A DNA stretch of 64,000 nucleotides. Origin: Pseudobdellovibrionaceae bacterium. Lineage in GTDB: Bacteria > Bdellovibrionota > Bdellovibrionia > Bdellovibrionales > Bdellovibrionaceae. Location: positions 186,001-250,000 of the forward strand of contig CANFQX010000001.1 in NCBI GenBank assembly GCA_947449255.1, written 5' to 3'. Each line of letters starts with the position of its first letter. Position 1 is the stretch's first letter. The notes beneath the pieces are model-generated. The model saw only the letters and a program-made list of their open reading frames with translations, was not told the origin of the DNA and did no database searches. The position numbers were made by a program, and so were the translations under genes. Shown here piece by piece: positions 25,405 through 35,414 of this stretch.

Positions 25405-28400
25405 AACGTATCTTTTGGATTTTAATCACCCCCATTCTAGTTTTTTTAATCCTATGGAATATTGGCTCATGGATAGTTTTACCACGGGTTGAACGTTGGG
25501 CGCTTGAAAAAATTCAGAAGTACTCTCAATCAGAACTTCCTTTCAATATCACTGCTGACAATATTAAAATACGGGTGCTCCGCCCCTCAGTGACAATTGA
25601 AAACATAAAAATCACCGCAAATAAAAATTCCCCAGAAAATATTGTTAAAATAATTTATAAGACAGAACTCAAAAGCCTCCGCGTGCAACTGGATGTCTTC
25701 CAACTCCTCAGCGGTCGATTGAGTTTTTCAACCATGCTCGCTGAAAATCCAGAATTAGAACTCAATATTGATCCTCTCCTTGAAGATGAATCGCCAGCAC
25801 GAGAGCTTCCCTTAGATGACCTCTTTGCTATCACCGAAAAATTGCCCCTACCAAAAATTCTTTTTCAAAATATTCATATTATTCTGAATTCCAATAAGGG
25901 AATTTCAAGGTTTGAAATTCAAAATGGAAATATTCTTTTAACCAATATGGGAAGGAATTTGACTGCTAAGGTTAATCTGCCAAGCTTATTTATTGAATCA
26001 AAAAAATATGGCAGCATTAATTCCGACGTAGAAAGTCATCTCTATCTCAATCGCCAAGCCTTGAAGATACTTCATTTTTCGGCCCATCTAGATCAAAAAA
26101 GATTTCCAGGGTCTGAGCTATCGGTACAGGGAGAACTCACACCTGTAAAACTTTTAACAGTCCGACCTTCCGGTGTTTTCAACATTGAAGCCAACGGATC
26201 CTTGGAAGACCTTTTTAACGAGTTCAAAAAGGCACAGCCACAGTTTGAAATTCCAAAAATAGCTGGGACCGTCCACTCTGAAATCGAAGCACACTTTAAA
26301 GGAAAAAATGATTTTCAAGGCAAAGCCGTCATCAACACTCATGGCATGTCGGTCGACAAATGGGAGCTTGGCGAGGCGCGAGTCCAGGGGCAATTTAACA
26401 ATCATCTGGTTTCTTTTTCAGAAATTCGATTAAAGCACCCCGCCGGAATGGCCACTCTGAATAAATCTGAAATTGAATTTGATCACGACTTTAACTTTAA
26501 GTCGCAAATCAAACTCAACCAACTGGATCTGCAAAAGTTATTTGTCAGCCTGGATCTGAACGAAATCCCCGTGGGATTGAATCTTGAGGGAGACCTCCCC
26601 TGCACTGGAAAACTCAATCCAGACGTGTTCAACATCACTTGTAATAATGCCAAACTTATAGCCACGGACCTTTGGGTCAAATCCAGAATAAACCAACCAA
26701 GCAGCGCCATATTGGATCTAAAAAACCTGACGGCCGAAGGCAAAATCGAAATCACGCCTCATGCAGTCAGTTATAAGTCTGAATTGTTTGTCAGCGACAA
26801 AAACGCTGGGGTTGCAACCACCCAAGGCGTCAGTGACGGAATTATTGATTTTAAAAAAGGGTTTAATATCAACTTTAAAACCAACAATTTAGACTTTAGA
26901 AATATAAAAAATCTAGCGCAATTAAAGATGACCGGCCTAGTGTCCCTTGAAGGACACACGGAAGGAAATGCAGACACAGCGACCTTTTCGTTACAAATGA
27001 ATGCTCAAAATTTTATTTTTGAGCAATTTAATCTGGGCAATCTTAGCACCCACTTAAATTTTAAAAAAGGGCATTTGGTTTTTGGAGATATCTTAGGTAT
27101 TCAAAATAAAACAAAATATTTAGGATATTTAGATATCAACCTTACAGAAAATCAACTGGTCTGTGATGTCGTGGCACCCACAGCAGAACTTTCTGATATT
27201 TCAACTCTTCTTGAGCCATTTTATCATTTACCGTTAAACCCCCAAGGTCTAGGCACCCTTAAAGCTCACGTTGATGGTCCACTGGATTTTTGGAAATTAA
27301 ATTATAAGCTTGAATCGCAATTCAAAAAAGTGTCTCTAAACCAAGAAAGCTTCGACCAACTGACTTTCAATGTTTCTGCTCAGAACGGCCAACTTGAAAC
27401 GCAAAAAGTTCAACTGCAAAAAAATTCATCTTTAATACAGCTCTCCGGTGGTATCCATGCAAATAAAGAATTGGACTTTATTTTAGATGGAAAAAATTTA
27501 AAATTAGAAGAGATAGATACAGTTAATCGATTTAATTCCGAAATTTATGGAAATATAAATTTTAATTCTGAAATTAAGGGCACAGTTGCAAATCCACTGG
27601 TTCTACTCAAAGGGCAAATTACAAATTCAATTCTAGGCGACCAAGAGATACCCTCGTCTGAATTCAATATTCGAACTGACAAACGTATTTTTTCAACTCA
27701 AGTCAATTTATTCGGAGGCGCGGTTAAGGGCGAAATTCAGCTCCCCTTAGAAAAAGCTTCCGGCGACAGGATTTCAGTCCCATTGCTCATCAAGGCAAAA
27801 ACTGACAACTGGAAGTTTTCAAATCTTTTAGCCTTAGCTGGTGGAGCCTCACTTGCAGCGGACTATGATTCAGCACTAACAGCAAGTATTGATCTGCACT
27901 CTGAAAATGGAGACTTGCTCAAATCAACAGGGAAAATCCAAATAGAAAAAATATTTTTAATGCGCGAGGTGATGAGCCTCTCCAATCCTTCCCCAGTGCA
28001 AATTACAATCAATCGCGGCCTCATGGAAATAAAGAACTTTTTTCTGCAAGGACCAAAAAATTCAATTTCGATTGCGGGCCGAAACTTTACCGCTGACCGA
28101 CTGAATGTGACCATAGATGCAAAGGCTGATTTACACCTCCTGCAAATGTTTGCCCCTTTTTTAGAAGATGTTGGTGGGCCTATAGAAATATCAGCTTCAA
28201 TCGCAGGACCCTTCACCAAACCTGAAATCATAGGCACCGCTAATATTTCTGAAACCTATGTGAAAATAAAAGGATTTCCTCACTTAATTGAAAAAATTTC
28301 AACCGATATTTCATTTTCACAAAGTAAAATCTTGGTGAATGAAATTGATGGCCAGATGGCAGGAGGTACGATCTCTGGCGAGGGAAGCCTGATCATCAGA

Positions 28401-29438
28401 GGAATCCGTAATTTGCAGACTTCAATTCAAGCTCATCTCGAAAATATTTCTCTAAATATTCCAGATAAGGTTCGCTCGGTTGGTGATGCTGAGCTGATCT
28501 TTAGTGGAAGTTGGTTTCCCTTTACTTTGTCGGGAACTTATCATGTCCACCAAGGACTCTTCGAAAAAGAATTCACAGAAAACACAGGAGGTGTAGCCGA
28601 TGTTAAGCAGAGTCACTATCTTCCAAAAGTTCTCAGAGCAGGACACTTCGACCCCGTCTTGTTGGATTTAAACATCAATCTAGATCGACCCTTTGCAATT
28701 AAAAACTCCATGTTTGATGGCTCAGTCACTGGCGACCTCCAGGTGAAAGGTCCTCCCACTGGACCTTTACTTTTTGGTAAACTTACTGCAGAGCGGAAAT
28801 CAAAATTAATATTCAAAGACAAACTTTTCGATGTTCAAAATGCTGTTGTAGAATTCAATACTCCAGATGAGATCAATCCCCAGATTTTTGCCACAGCCAC
28901 TTCTCGAATCAATGAATATGACATCACACTCATTGCCCAGGGACAGGCAAAGAATTTGAATATCAAAACCAGCTCTGTGCCACCTTTAAGTGACCAAGAT
29001 ATCATTTCACTGATCGCCCTAGGGGTTACTTCAACAAGTCTTAGTCGAACAGCAGGTCAACAAAAAGCAGTCGCAGAACAAACGGGCTTAGAAATTGGTG
29101 GGGCAGTATTAGCTAAACCCATAAATAAACAACTAGAAAGTACCATTGGGTTTAACCTAGCTGTTACATCTCAATATGATTCTACTAGAAACATCAGTAT
29201 CTCAAAGATCACTCTAAGCAAAAAAATCTCTGACAAACTCAAAGTTTCTGGCAGTCGTCCAGTCGGTGATATGGAAGGCTATGATGTTAAGCTAGAATAT
29301 TTACTCAACAATAATATCACTGCCGTTGGATCTTTTGAAAATAAAAATCTTTATGACAACACCACCTTGCAAAATACTCCTCAAGAGACCCAAAGTATCT
29401 TTGGGCTCGATATAGAATTCAAACGGGAGTTCAAATGA
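25401..29438 (+). CDS. tamB: TamB/AsmA-like translocation and assembly module protein
   Basis: A 1345-residue envelope-spanning protein. One N-terminal membrane anchor (about residues 4-27) is followed by a very long beta-rich region of repeated strands (the lipid-carrying groove type) and a C-terminal TamB (DUF490) domain that includes SVPPLSDQDIISLIALGVTS and IGFNLAVTSQYD. Length matches E. coli TamB (about 1260). TamB works with TamA or BamA in outer-membrane protein insertion and phospholipid transport to the outer membrane. It overlaps both neighbours by four bases. Confidence 0.9.
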   Translation: MKRIFWILITPILVFLILWNIGSWIVLPRVERWALEKIQKYSQSELPFNITADNIKIRVLRPSVTIENIKITANKNSPENIVKIIYKTELKSLRVQLDVFQLLSGRLSFSTMLAENPELELNIDPLLEDESPARELPLDDLFAITEKLPLPKILFQNIHIILNSNKGISRFEIQNGNILLTNMGRNLTAKVNLPSLFIESKKYGSINSDVESHLYLNRQALKILHFSAHLDQKRFPGSELSVQGELTPVKLLTVRPSGVFNIEANGSLEDLFNEFKKAQPQFEIPKIAGTVHSEIEAHFKGKNDFQGKAVINTHGMSVDKWELGEARVQGQFNNHLVSFSEIRLKHPAGMATLNKSEIEFDHDFNFKSQIKLNQLDLQKLFVSLDLNEIPVGLNLEGDLPCTGKLNPDVFNITCNNAKLIATDLWVKSRINQPSSAILDLKNLTAEGKIEITPHAVSYKSELFVSDKNAGVATTQGVSDGIIDFKKGFNINFKTNNLDFRNIKNLAQLKMTGLVSLEGHTEGNADTATFSLQMNAQNFIFEQFNLGNLSTHLNFKKGHLVFGDILGIQNKTKYLGYLDINLTENQLVCDVVAPTAELSDISTLLEPFYHLPLNPQGLGTLKAHVDGPLDFWKLNYKLESQFKKVSLNQESFDQLTFNVSAQNGQLETQKVQLQKNSSLIQLSGGIHANKELDFILDGKNLKLEEIDTVNRFNSEIYGNINFNSEIKGTVANPLVLLKGQITNSILGDQEIPSSEFNIRTDKRIFSTQVNLFGGAVKGEIQLPLEKASGDRISVPLLIKAKTDNWKFSNLLALAGGASLAADYDSALTASIDLHSENGDLLKSTGKIQIEKIFLMREVMSLSNPSPVQITINRGLMEIKNFFLQGPKNSISIAGRNFTADRLNVTIDAKADLHLLQMFAPFLEDVGGPIEISASIAGPFTKPEIIGTANISETYVKIKGFPHLIEKISTDISFSQSKILVNEIDGQMAGGTISGEGSLIIRGIRNLQTSIQAHLENISLNIPDKVRSVGDAELIFSGSWFPFTLSGTYHVHQGLFEKEFTENTGGVADVKQSHYLPKVLRAGHFDPVLLDLNINLDRPFAIKNSMFDGSVTGDLQVKGPPTGPLLFGKLTAERKSKLIFKDKLFDVQNAVVEFNTPDEINPQIFATATSRINEYDITLIAQGQAKNLNIKTSSVPPLSDQDIISLIALGVTSTSLSRTAGQQKAVAEQTGLEIGGAVLAKPINKQLESTIGFNLAVTSQYDSTRNISISKITLSKKISDKLKVSGSRPVGDMEGYDVKLEYLLNNNITAVGSFENKNLYDNTTLQNTPQETQSIFGLDIEFKREFK

Positions 29439-32260
29439 GGATCCTAAATTCAACCCCCTCTGTACTTTTAAGGTCCCTAAATATATTGCTTTTTTTGGTC
29501 ATTATATTTTCTTTTGGATCTAGCTGGGCTAAGAAAAAAATCGATCTGAGCAATTTTTCTTTAAAAATCCAAAATGAAATATATCAGGCCTTCCCTAATG
29601 TAAAAAACGAGGCGGTCTCTCTGAGCGTTGTTGATGACATAATGAGATTCCTGCAGTCTAAAAGTGAATTTGACCGCATTCAAGCTTTCGATATTGATTC
29701 AACCTACAAAATCACATACTTTCGATCTAAAAAAATTGGCGAGATTCATTTTTTTGGTTCTAGTTTTTTGTCAAAGAGCGATTTAGAAAAAATATTTTCG
29801 ATTCAATCTTCAGAACCTTTTGATCAAACCAAAATTATTGAAGAAGCTGAAAAACTGCGACAATTTTACAAAGATAAAGGTTTTTTCAATTGCCTGATTG
29901 ATATTGAATTACCTCCAAACCAACAAAACTTAGAAGACATTGATGTCGACACAAAAATCACCGAGGGCAAACGCAGCTTAGTTCATAAAATAAATATTCA
30001 AAGTTCAAACATTGAACTGAATAAAAAACTCACTTCTTTGCTCGAATATAAAATTGGCGAACCTCTAATTGATAAGACTCTTGCAGATATCAACAGAAAA
30101 TTGCGAGACTATCTAACAGATGAGCGCTACGTCAGAGCCGAAATCCTAGGCCCTAATCTGACCTACAACAGCGACCAATCCGAAGTCACCCTCAACTATC
30201 GCATCGAAAAAGCGGAAAATTATATTTTTGAATTTAATGGGATAAAAATTCAACGCAGTCTGGACTTAAAAAATGCATTGGCCTTAGATAACTATTACAC
30301 CAACAGCTCCAGTGTAGGCACTGATCTTTCTCAAAAAATTAAAAATTATTGTGTTGGAGAAGGATATGCCCAGGCTGAAGTCACTTTCGAAGAAAAAGAC
30401 TTCAGACCTCCTTTTCAAAAAACAATCGCTTTCAAAATCAATGAAGGCCCGCGCATCAAAATTGAAAACGTCATCATCAATGGAAACTTAAGCCGAAAAC
30501 CCTCTTATTATATCAATTTTATCAAAGATCACAGTTCACCCATCATAGCTGATGGCTTTTTCAACAAAGAGGATATTGAGACGGGCCTTCGAAATCTCAA
30601 TCTTCAGCTTCAAAATGAGGGCTACCTTCAATCTAAAATCACCTCCACGCGAATTCAATACAATCGTGAAAAAACAAAAATAACCCTCTTCATCAACATG
30701 GAAGAGGGTCCACTCACGATCATCAAAAAAATTGAATTTAGTGGAAACGTGACCTACTCACAGGATGAGCTTCTGAAGGTTACAGAAATACGGCCAGGCC
30801 CACTCAAACTCAATCAAATTGAAACTGCTGTATTGAATATTAAAAGCCATTACCGCGAGAATGGTTATATTGAAATGCTTTTGTTGAATGAGAAAGAGGA
30901 TCTCGTCACCTACGACGAAAGTAGCACTCAGGCCCTTTTACATTTCAAAATTTTAGAAGGTCCCCAGGTGCGCACCGCCAGTATTATTATTGAGGGCAAT
31001 AACTTCACAAAAAACTATGTCGTTTTAAATGAAATAGAGCTTCATCCAGGCGAACTGATCACTCCACAAAAAATTGAAAACTCTATTCTTCACTTACAAA
31101 GAAGCGGTTTGTTTAGCGCAGTTGAGGTTCGCACTCTGGAAGACAAAACCAATGTTGCAAACAGAACTGTCTTGGTGAAAGTGACAGAACGAGACCCTGG
31201 CCTTTTTACGGTGGGACTCGGTGCAACGAATGAGCGAAAGCTGACGCTTCGCGGATCAACAAGTGTCGCCTATCGAAATTTATGGGGAACGGGGCGAGGT
31301 CTTTCTCTAAGACTTGAAGGCAATTACAATGTCGCTGAATTTCAATATCTTGAGAGTAAAGTTGTCCTGGGATATCTTGAACCCTATTTATTTAATTCTC
31401 GGATGCGGGGGCGAGCCAACATCACTCTCTCAAGCTTGATTTCAAACTATCAAATCAAACAGGTGACTGATATCAATTCCTATACTTATTCGTTTGAAAA
31501 TGACCTTTCAAACCATATTCTGGGAACTTGGGATGTCTGGTCCCTCGCTCAAGTTAAAGATTCTGGCTTAGATTCCTCCTACCCCTATGCTCCAGAACAA
31601 CAAGACATTGCCACAACAGGTCCAAACATTGATATCGATTATAGGGACAATCCCTTCAATCCAACCTCAGGACATTTTACAAGGATAAATGCTGAATATG
31701 CAGATCCTAGCATTGGATCATCCGCAACAATAAATTATTGGAAAGCCGTGGTAAGCTTCAGCCATTATAAAAATATTGGCTCATTTTTTAAGCAACCCAT
31801 GATTTGGGCCAACCAAATTCGTGGTGCTTATCTAAAAAATCTATCAAACTTGCCCGACAGCAACAATGGTGTTCCCTGGGAAAAAAAAGGTTTTAGCTTA
31901 GGTGGAACATCAACAGTTCGCGGCTACGAAGCCGGTACTGAATACTTTCCCAACAACAAAGACCTCGGTATTGCAGGCAGTAATAAGAAATACTATCTGG
32001 AATCAAGCTCTTCCATGTTTTTAGTCAAATCCGAGCTTCGAATTCCGATCAAAGGAAGCTTGGGAACGGCCTTGTTTTATGATGGAGGCCAAGTCTTGAT
32101 TGAGGGCTTAGACATCAAAGAGTCTTACCGAGCCAGTGCCGGATTAGGCCTTCGCTACAACACACCTGTAGGCCCATTGAGTTTTGATTTAGCATGGAAA
32201 TTAAACATGCAAGCTGATGAAAGTCCGTGGAGATTGCATATTTCTATTGGAACATACTAA
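29435..32260 (+). CDS. Omp85-family outer membrane assembly protein (TamA/BamA-like)
   Basis: A 941-residue outer-membrane protein: signal peptide (about 1-33), a long series of POTRA-type repeats (for example RKSYYINFIKDH-like and KIEFSGNVTYSQDELLKVTEI regions, about residues 95-580), and a 16-strand barrel with the Omp85 marks FSLGGTSTVRGYE (about 825-837) and GLGLRYNTPVGPLSFDLAWKL near the end. The 5-7 POTRA units exceed the three of E. coli TamA, so BamA-like is possible; coupling to tamB favours TamA. It is the last gene of the operon and is followed by a terminator. Confidence 0.88.
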   Translation: MRILNSTPSVLLRSLNILLFLVIIFSFGSSWAKKKIDLSNFSLKIQNEIYQAFPNVKNEAVSLSVVDDIMRFLQSKSEFDRIQAFDIDSTYKITYFRSKKIGEIHFFGSSFLSKSDLEKIFSIQSSEPFDQTKIIEEAEKLRQFYKDKGFFNCLIDIELPPNQQNLEDIDVDTKITEGKRSLVHKINIQSSNIELNKKLTSLLEYKIGEPLIDKTLADINRKLRDYLTDERYVRAEILGPNLTYNSDQSEVTLNYRIEKAENYIFEFNGIKIQRSLDLKNALALDNYYTNSSSVGTDLSQKIKNYCVGEGYAQAEVTFEEKDFRPPFQKTIAFKINEGPRIKIENVIINGNLSRKPSYYINFIKDHSSPIIADGFFNKEDIETGLRNLNLQLQNEGYLQSKITSTRIQYNREKTKITLFINMEEGPLTIIKKIEFSGNVTYSQDELLKVTEIRPGPLKLNQIETAVLNIKSHYRENGYIEMLLLNEKEDLVTYDESSTQALLHFKILEGPQVRTASIIIEGNNFTKNYVVLNEIELHPGELITPQKIENSILHLQRSGLFSAVEVRTLEDKTNVANRTVLVKVTERDPGLFTVGLGATNERKLTLRGSTSVAYRNLWGTGRGLSLRLEGNYNVAEFQYLESKVVLGYLEPYLFNSRMRGRANITLSSLISNYQIKQVTDINSYTYSFENDLSNHILGTWDVWSLAQVKDSGLDSSYPYAPEQQDIATTGPNIDIDYRDNPFNPTSGHFTRINAEYADPSIGSSATINYWKAVVSFSHYKNIGSFFKQPMIWANQIRGAYLKNLSNLPDSNNGVPWEKKGFSLGGTSTVRGYEAGTEYFPNNKDLGIAGSNKKYYLESSSSMFLVKSELRIPIKGSLGTALFYDGGQVLIEGLDIKESYRASAGLGLRYNTPVGPLSFDLAWKLNMQADESPWRLHISIGTY

Positions 32261-32283
32261 CGGGATGTAGCAAATTTGAATTG

Positions 32284-32315
32284 AAAAAAACCCGTATCAA
32301 CAACGGGTTTTTTTA
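32284..32315 (+). terminator. Intrinsic terminator of the tam operon
   Basis: AAAAAACCCGT with ACGGGTTTTTTT around a seven-base loop, 24 bases after the stop codon of the Omp85 gene. The flanking A-run also allows use in the opposite direction. Confidence 0.85.
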
Positions 32316-32433
32316 TTCAATTTAAATTTTAGACTTTTAAACAATAAGAAATTCCACCTATAAAAGATAGAATTCTGAAGCAGCAAGACTCAAAATAAAG
32401 ATCTCAGACAGACCTTCTCACGCACTTGCCTTA

Positions 32434-32465
32434 TAAAAAACCTCTATCGAGCTCGGCTCGATAGA
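32434..32465 (-). terminator. Intrinsic terminator overlapping the XRE gene stop
   Basis: Read on the minus strand: a 10-bp stem (TCTATCGAGC with GCTCGATAGA, arms 32456-32465 and 32443-32452) with a three-base loop, then GG and TTTTTT. The gene's stop codon lies inside the hairpin, so the last codons form the stem. Confidence 0.85.
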
Positions 32466-32722
32466 AACTTTCGACGAAGATCCTGAGTGACCTCTTGAAT
32501 TGTCGTTGTCAGTGTCACCTCAAAAAGTTCATCTGCTGAAATTTTGTAAAGTTCGCCTAATTTTTTAATCGCATTAATTGGAGGATGAGAAACGCCTCGC
32601 TCCCAATTAGACACAAATTGTGGAGTTGTGTAGCCAAGCTTGTCAGAAACTTCTCGTTGTGACAATCCCGCAGCTACTCTCTTTTGCTTTAAAAATTCTG
32701 CTAACATATTTTTTTGTTTCAT
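32444..32722 (-). CDS. XRE-family helix-turn-helix regulator
   Basis: A 92-residue DNA-binding protein. The HTH is AEFLKQKRVAAGLSQREVSD then LGYTTPQFVSNWERGVSHPP (about residues 6-45), a Cro/CI-type domain, followed by a short helical tail ending in basic residues. I chose the ATG at 32722 because AGGCGGA sits five bases upstream; the longer frame from 32749 has none. The target is not known. It stands alone with an AT-rich upstream region. Confidence 0.88.
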   Translation of the reverse strand: MKQKNMLAEFLKQKRVAAGLSQREVSDKLGYTTPQFVSNWERGVSHPPINAIKKLGELYKISADELFEVTLTTTIQEVTQDLRRKFLSSRAR

Positions 32723-33170
32723 AAAAATCCGCCTAAAATATTTTTGCACTTACACATCGTTTATACAATATTACAAATTAGCAATCATCCGTCCAACAAA
32801 ATTATAAACTGTTCCAAAGATAGTCTTATTTTAATTTCAACCGCACGGCAAGACTCTAAGCTATTAAAACAACTCATAAAATTTATTGTTGGAACTTGAA
32901 TTTAATAATTATAAAGTCCAAATCAACCCATTCATATTGGATTCATTTCTAGATAAAGGCCTAGTTGTTAATTTCAATTTTCTCCCTGTCTTCATATTCG
33001 ACCTGAGAGTTCCCCAAGGCAATAAATTTGTTCTTGTTTTAAAACACAGGCAACCCCGACTTGCAGACGACGAAAATGGCGACCGATCTCTTCAACTTCA
33101 CTGAATCCTAAATGACTGCGTGATGAAAATTCTTTTTTACTCTCCGAACTCTTTCGGTCAGAATGTCCTT
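32723..33170. other. AT-rich region upstream of the XRE gene, no supported gene
   Basis: About 450 bases. The first part (to about 32880) is AT-rich and must contain the XRE promoter. A 72-codon plus-strand frame from a TTG (32886-33104) and an antisense frame of similar length exist, but neither has a Shine-Dalgarno at a good start, and neither product is recognisable. Confidence 0.4.
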
Positions 33171-33707
33171 ATGATGCATCTTTATCCATTTCAAGAAAGC
33201 CCATGGACTGACCTTTTAAAGTTCTCTGCCTCGGCAGTCAGAGTGAATTCAAATGAAATTGAATGTGAATTTATCATCGCTGGTTCGACTGAACTCATTG
33301 AACTTTCAGCACCCGCTCAAAATCCCAGCAAACAAAGGCTCCGCAAGGATGACTTATGGAAGCACACTTGCTTTGAAGCTTTTTTATCTGAAGACAGGAA
33401 GGACTCATCCCCCTACTTTGAAATGAACTGCGCTCCCAGTGGCGATTGGAATGTCTATGCTCTTGACAGTTACCGCCAAGGATTGCGACCAGCGGCTCTT
33501 TCAGCAACTCTCTTAGTTTTTCAAGCAACCACAGGACAGCTGCATCTAAAAATTGGAATGACTGGCGAAGACCTCTCTCGAATTAAACATTTGAGCCTAG
33601 CCGCAGTGATTGAATTTTCTGATTCTTCAAAGAGTTATTTTGCAGCAAAGCACGCTGGAACTGTCGCCGACTTTCACCTGAAGGAATCCTTCACTATTTC
33701 GCTCTGA
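33171..33707 (+). CDS. DOMON-like domain protein
   Basis: About 178 residues with the bacterial DOMON-like pattern: RKDDLWKHTCFEAFLSED, then PYFEMNCAPSGDWNVYALDSY and RQGLRPAAL. DOMON-type beta sandwiches bind heme or sugars; no signal peptide is visible, so this one may be cytosolic and its ligand is unknown. The frame is open from a GTG at 33120, but ATG codons at 33171/33174 begin just before the conserved core and are preferred. It is a single gene in front of the methylcitrate operon. Confidence 0.7.
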   Translation: MMHLYPFQESPWTDLLKFSASAVRVNSNEIECEFIIAGSTELIELSAPAQNPSKQRLRKDDLWKHTCFEAFLSEDRKDSSPYFEMNCAPSGDWNVYALDSYRQGLRPAALSATLLVFQATTGQLHLKIGMTGEDLSRIKHLSLAAVIEFSDSSKSYFAAKHAGTVADFHLKESFTISL

Positions 33708-33810
33708 ATCAAGAGTTGTCACTCTTGACCCCATACTAAGGCCAAGTTAGCTTGGGCTTTTATAGACTTTAAATAACGCGCTCATACTTGAAAGCCTTTT
33801 CGATCCTTAT

Positions 33811-33838
33811 CCTCGGGTTTTGCCTCGCAAAACCTCGG
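33811..33838. promoter_or_regulatory. Inverted repeat with CCTCG repeats upstream of prpD
   Basis: An 8-bp perfect stem GGTTTTGC (33816-33823) with GCAAAACC (33827-33834), loop CTC. The pentamer CCTCG occurs three times (33811, 33823, 33833). No T-run follows on either strand, so a terminator is unlikely. The position 65-90 bases before the prpD start would suit an operator for a methylcitrate-pathway regulator. Confidence 0.4.
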
Positions 33839-33901
33839 TGATAAAAAATCCGTAAATGGCCTCAACAAGCTGAGCTGGCTCTTTTTCACGAAAGGATTCC
33901 C

Positions 33902-35410
33902 ATGAAAAAGCATATCGTCCGCGTCTATCCATCTAAAGAAAAATTAGAACGTCAAGATCAACTGGCTTGGAAGATGGCGCAAGTTGCCTCTGACAATACA
34001 CCCATCAAAGCTGACGTGGCTGACATGATTATCAATCGTATCATCGACAATGCCTCTGTCGCTATTGCTGCGGCCAATCGCCGCCCCGTGGCCTCTGCGC
34101 GAGCGATGGCTATCGCTCATCCTCGCCAAGGCGGCGCGACTGTTTTTGGTATGCCTATCGATCAAAAATTTGACTGTGAATGGGCGGCTTGGGCCAATGG
34201 CACGGCTGTGCGCGAATTGGATTTCCATGACACTTTCCTAGCTGCAGATTATTCACATCCAGGTGACAACATTCCACCCATATTAGCGGTGGCACAACAG
34301 ATGAATAAATCTGGACAAGACCTTCTAAAAGGCCTTGTCACTGGGTATGAATTGCATGTGGACCTTGTGAAAGCCATCTGTTTGCATGAATACAAAAAAG
34401 ATCATATTGCCCATCTCTGCCCGGCACAAGCTGCTGGCATCGGCACTTTATTGGGCCTCTCCACAGAGACTATTTATCAATCCATTCAGCAGGCCGTTCA
34501 TGTTTCTTTCACAACTCGGCAATCTCGTAAGGGTGAAATCTCTTCGTGGAAAGCTTATGCTCCAGCTCACTCTGGAAAATTGGCCATTGAGGCTGTAGAC
34601 CGTGTGATGCGTGGAGAAGGTGCACCTTCGCCAATCTATGAAGGGGAAGATTCGGTCATCGCCTATATGCTTTCTGGAAAAAATGGAAAATACGAAGTTC
34701 CACTTCCAGAGATGGGCGAAGAAAAACGTGCCATCCTTGAAACTTACACGAAAGAGCATTCTGCTGAATATCAATCTCAAGCTCTGATTGATCTAGCCCG
34801 CAAAATGAAATCAAAAATCACAAACTTTGACGATATTGCAAACATCGTGATTCACACCTCCCACCACACTCACTATGTGATTGGCACCGGAGCTAACGAT
34901 CCGCAAAAAATGGATCCAACAGCTTCCCGTGAAACTCTAGATCATTCCATCATGTATATTTTTGCAGTCGCACTTCAAGATGGAACTTGGCACCATGTGA
35001 ACTCCTACGCTCCGGAACGCGCGCAGCGCGCTGACACTGTGGCTTTATGGCACAAAATCTCTACGGTTGAAGAAGCACAATGGACAGCTTGGTACCACGA
35101 ACAAGATCCAAATAAAAAACGTTTCGGTGGCCGCGTTGAAATCACCTTTAAAAATGGTGAAAAACTAGTGGATGAATTGGGTGTTGCTGATGCTCATCCC
35201 GCAGGAGCTCGTCCCTTTAAACGTGCTGACTACATCAGAAAGTTTGACACTCTGACCGAGGGAATTATTTCTAAAGATGAAAGAAATCGCTTTATTTCCT
35301 TGTCTGAAAGTCTTTTGGATTTAAGCGCTGAACAGCTGCAACAATTGAATGTGCAAATTCCAATCGATAAATTGATCAACAACAAGCGCGATACAAAAGG
35401 GATTTTCTAA
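33902..35410 (+). CDS. prpD: 2-methylcitrate dehydratase
   Basis: MmgE/PrpD-family enzyme of 502 residues that dehydrates 2-methylcitrate in the propionate-degrading methylcitrate cycle. The N-terminal [20 protein letters not shown] and [19 protein letters not shown], the [19 protein letters not shown] segment and the C-terminal domain ([19 protein letters not shown]) match family features. A good Shine-Dalgarno (GAAAGGA) precedes the ATG. It is first in prpD-prpB-prpC. Confidence 0.95.
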   Translation: MKKHIVRVYPSKEKLERQDQLAWKMAQVASDNTPIKADVADMIINRIIDNASVAIAAANRRPVASARAMAIAHPRQGGATVFGMPIDQKFDCEWAAWANGTAVRELDFHDTFLAADYSHPGDNIPPILAVAQQMNKSGQDLLKGLVTGYELHVDLVKAICLHEYKKDHIAHLCPAQAAGIGTLLGLSTETIYQSIQQAVHVSFTTRQSRKGEISSWKAYAPAHSGKLAIEAVDRVMRGEGAPSPIYEGEDSVIAYMLSGKNGKYEVPLPEMGEEKRAILETYTKEHSAEYQSQALIDLARKMKSKITNFDDIANIVIHTSHHTHYVIGTGANDPQKMDPTASRETLDHSIMYIFAVALQDGTWHHVNSYAPERAQRADTVALWHKISTVEEAQWTAWYHEQDPNKKRFGGRVEITFKNGEKLVDELGVADAHPAGARPFKRADYIRKFDTLTEGIISKDERNRFISLSESLLDLSAEQLQQLNVQIPIDKLINNKRDTKGIF

Positions 35411-35414
35411 TTTT

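Noticed and set aside
32886-33104. 72-codon plus-strand frame and an antisense frame of similar length before the DOMON-like gene
   Set aside because: TTG-only or no start, no Shine-Dalgarno, and no recognisable product on either strand.
33735-33760. GCCAAG...CTTGG hairpin after the DOMON-like gene
   Set aside because: Imperfect short stem and only four T's; a terminator is possible but not supported.
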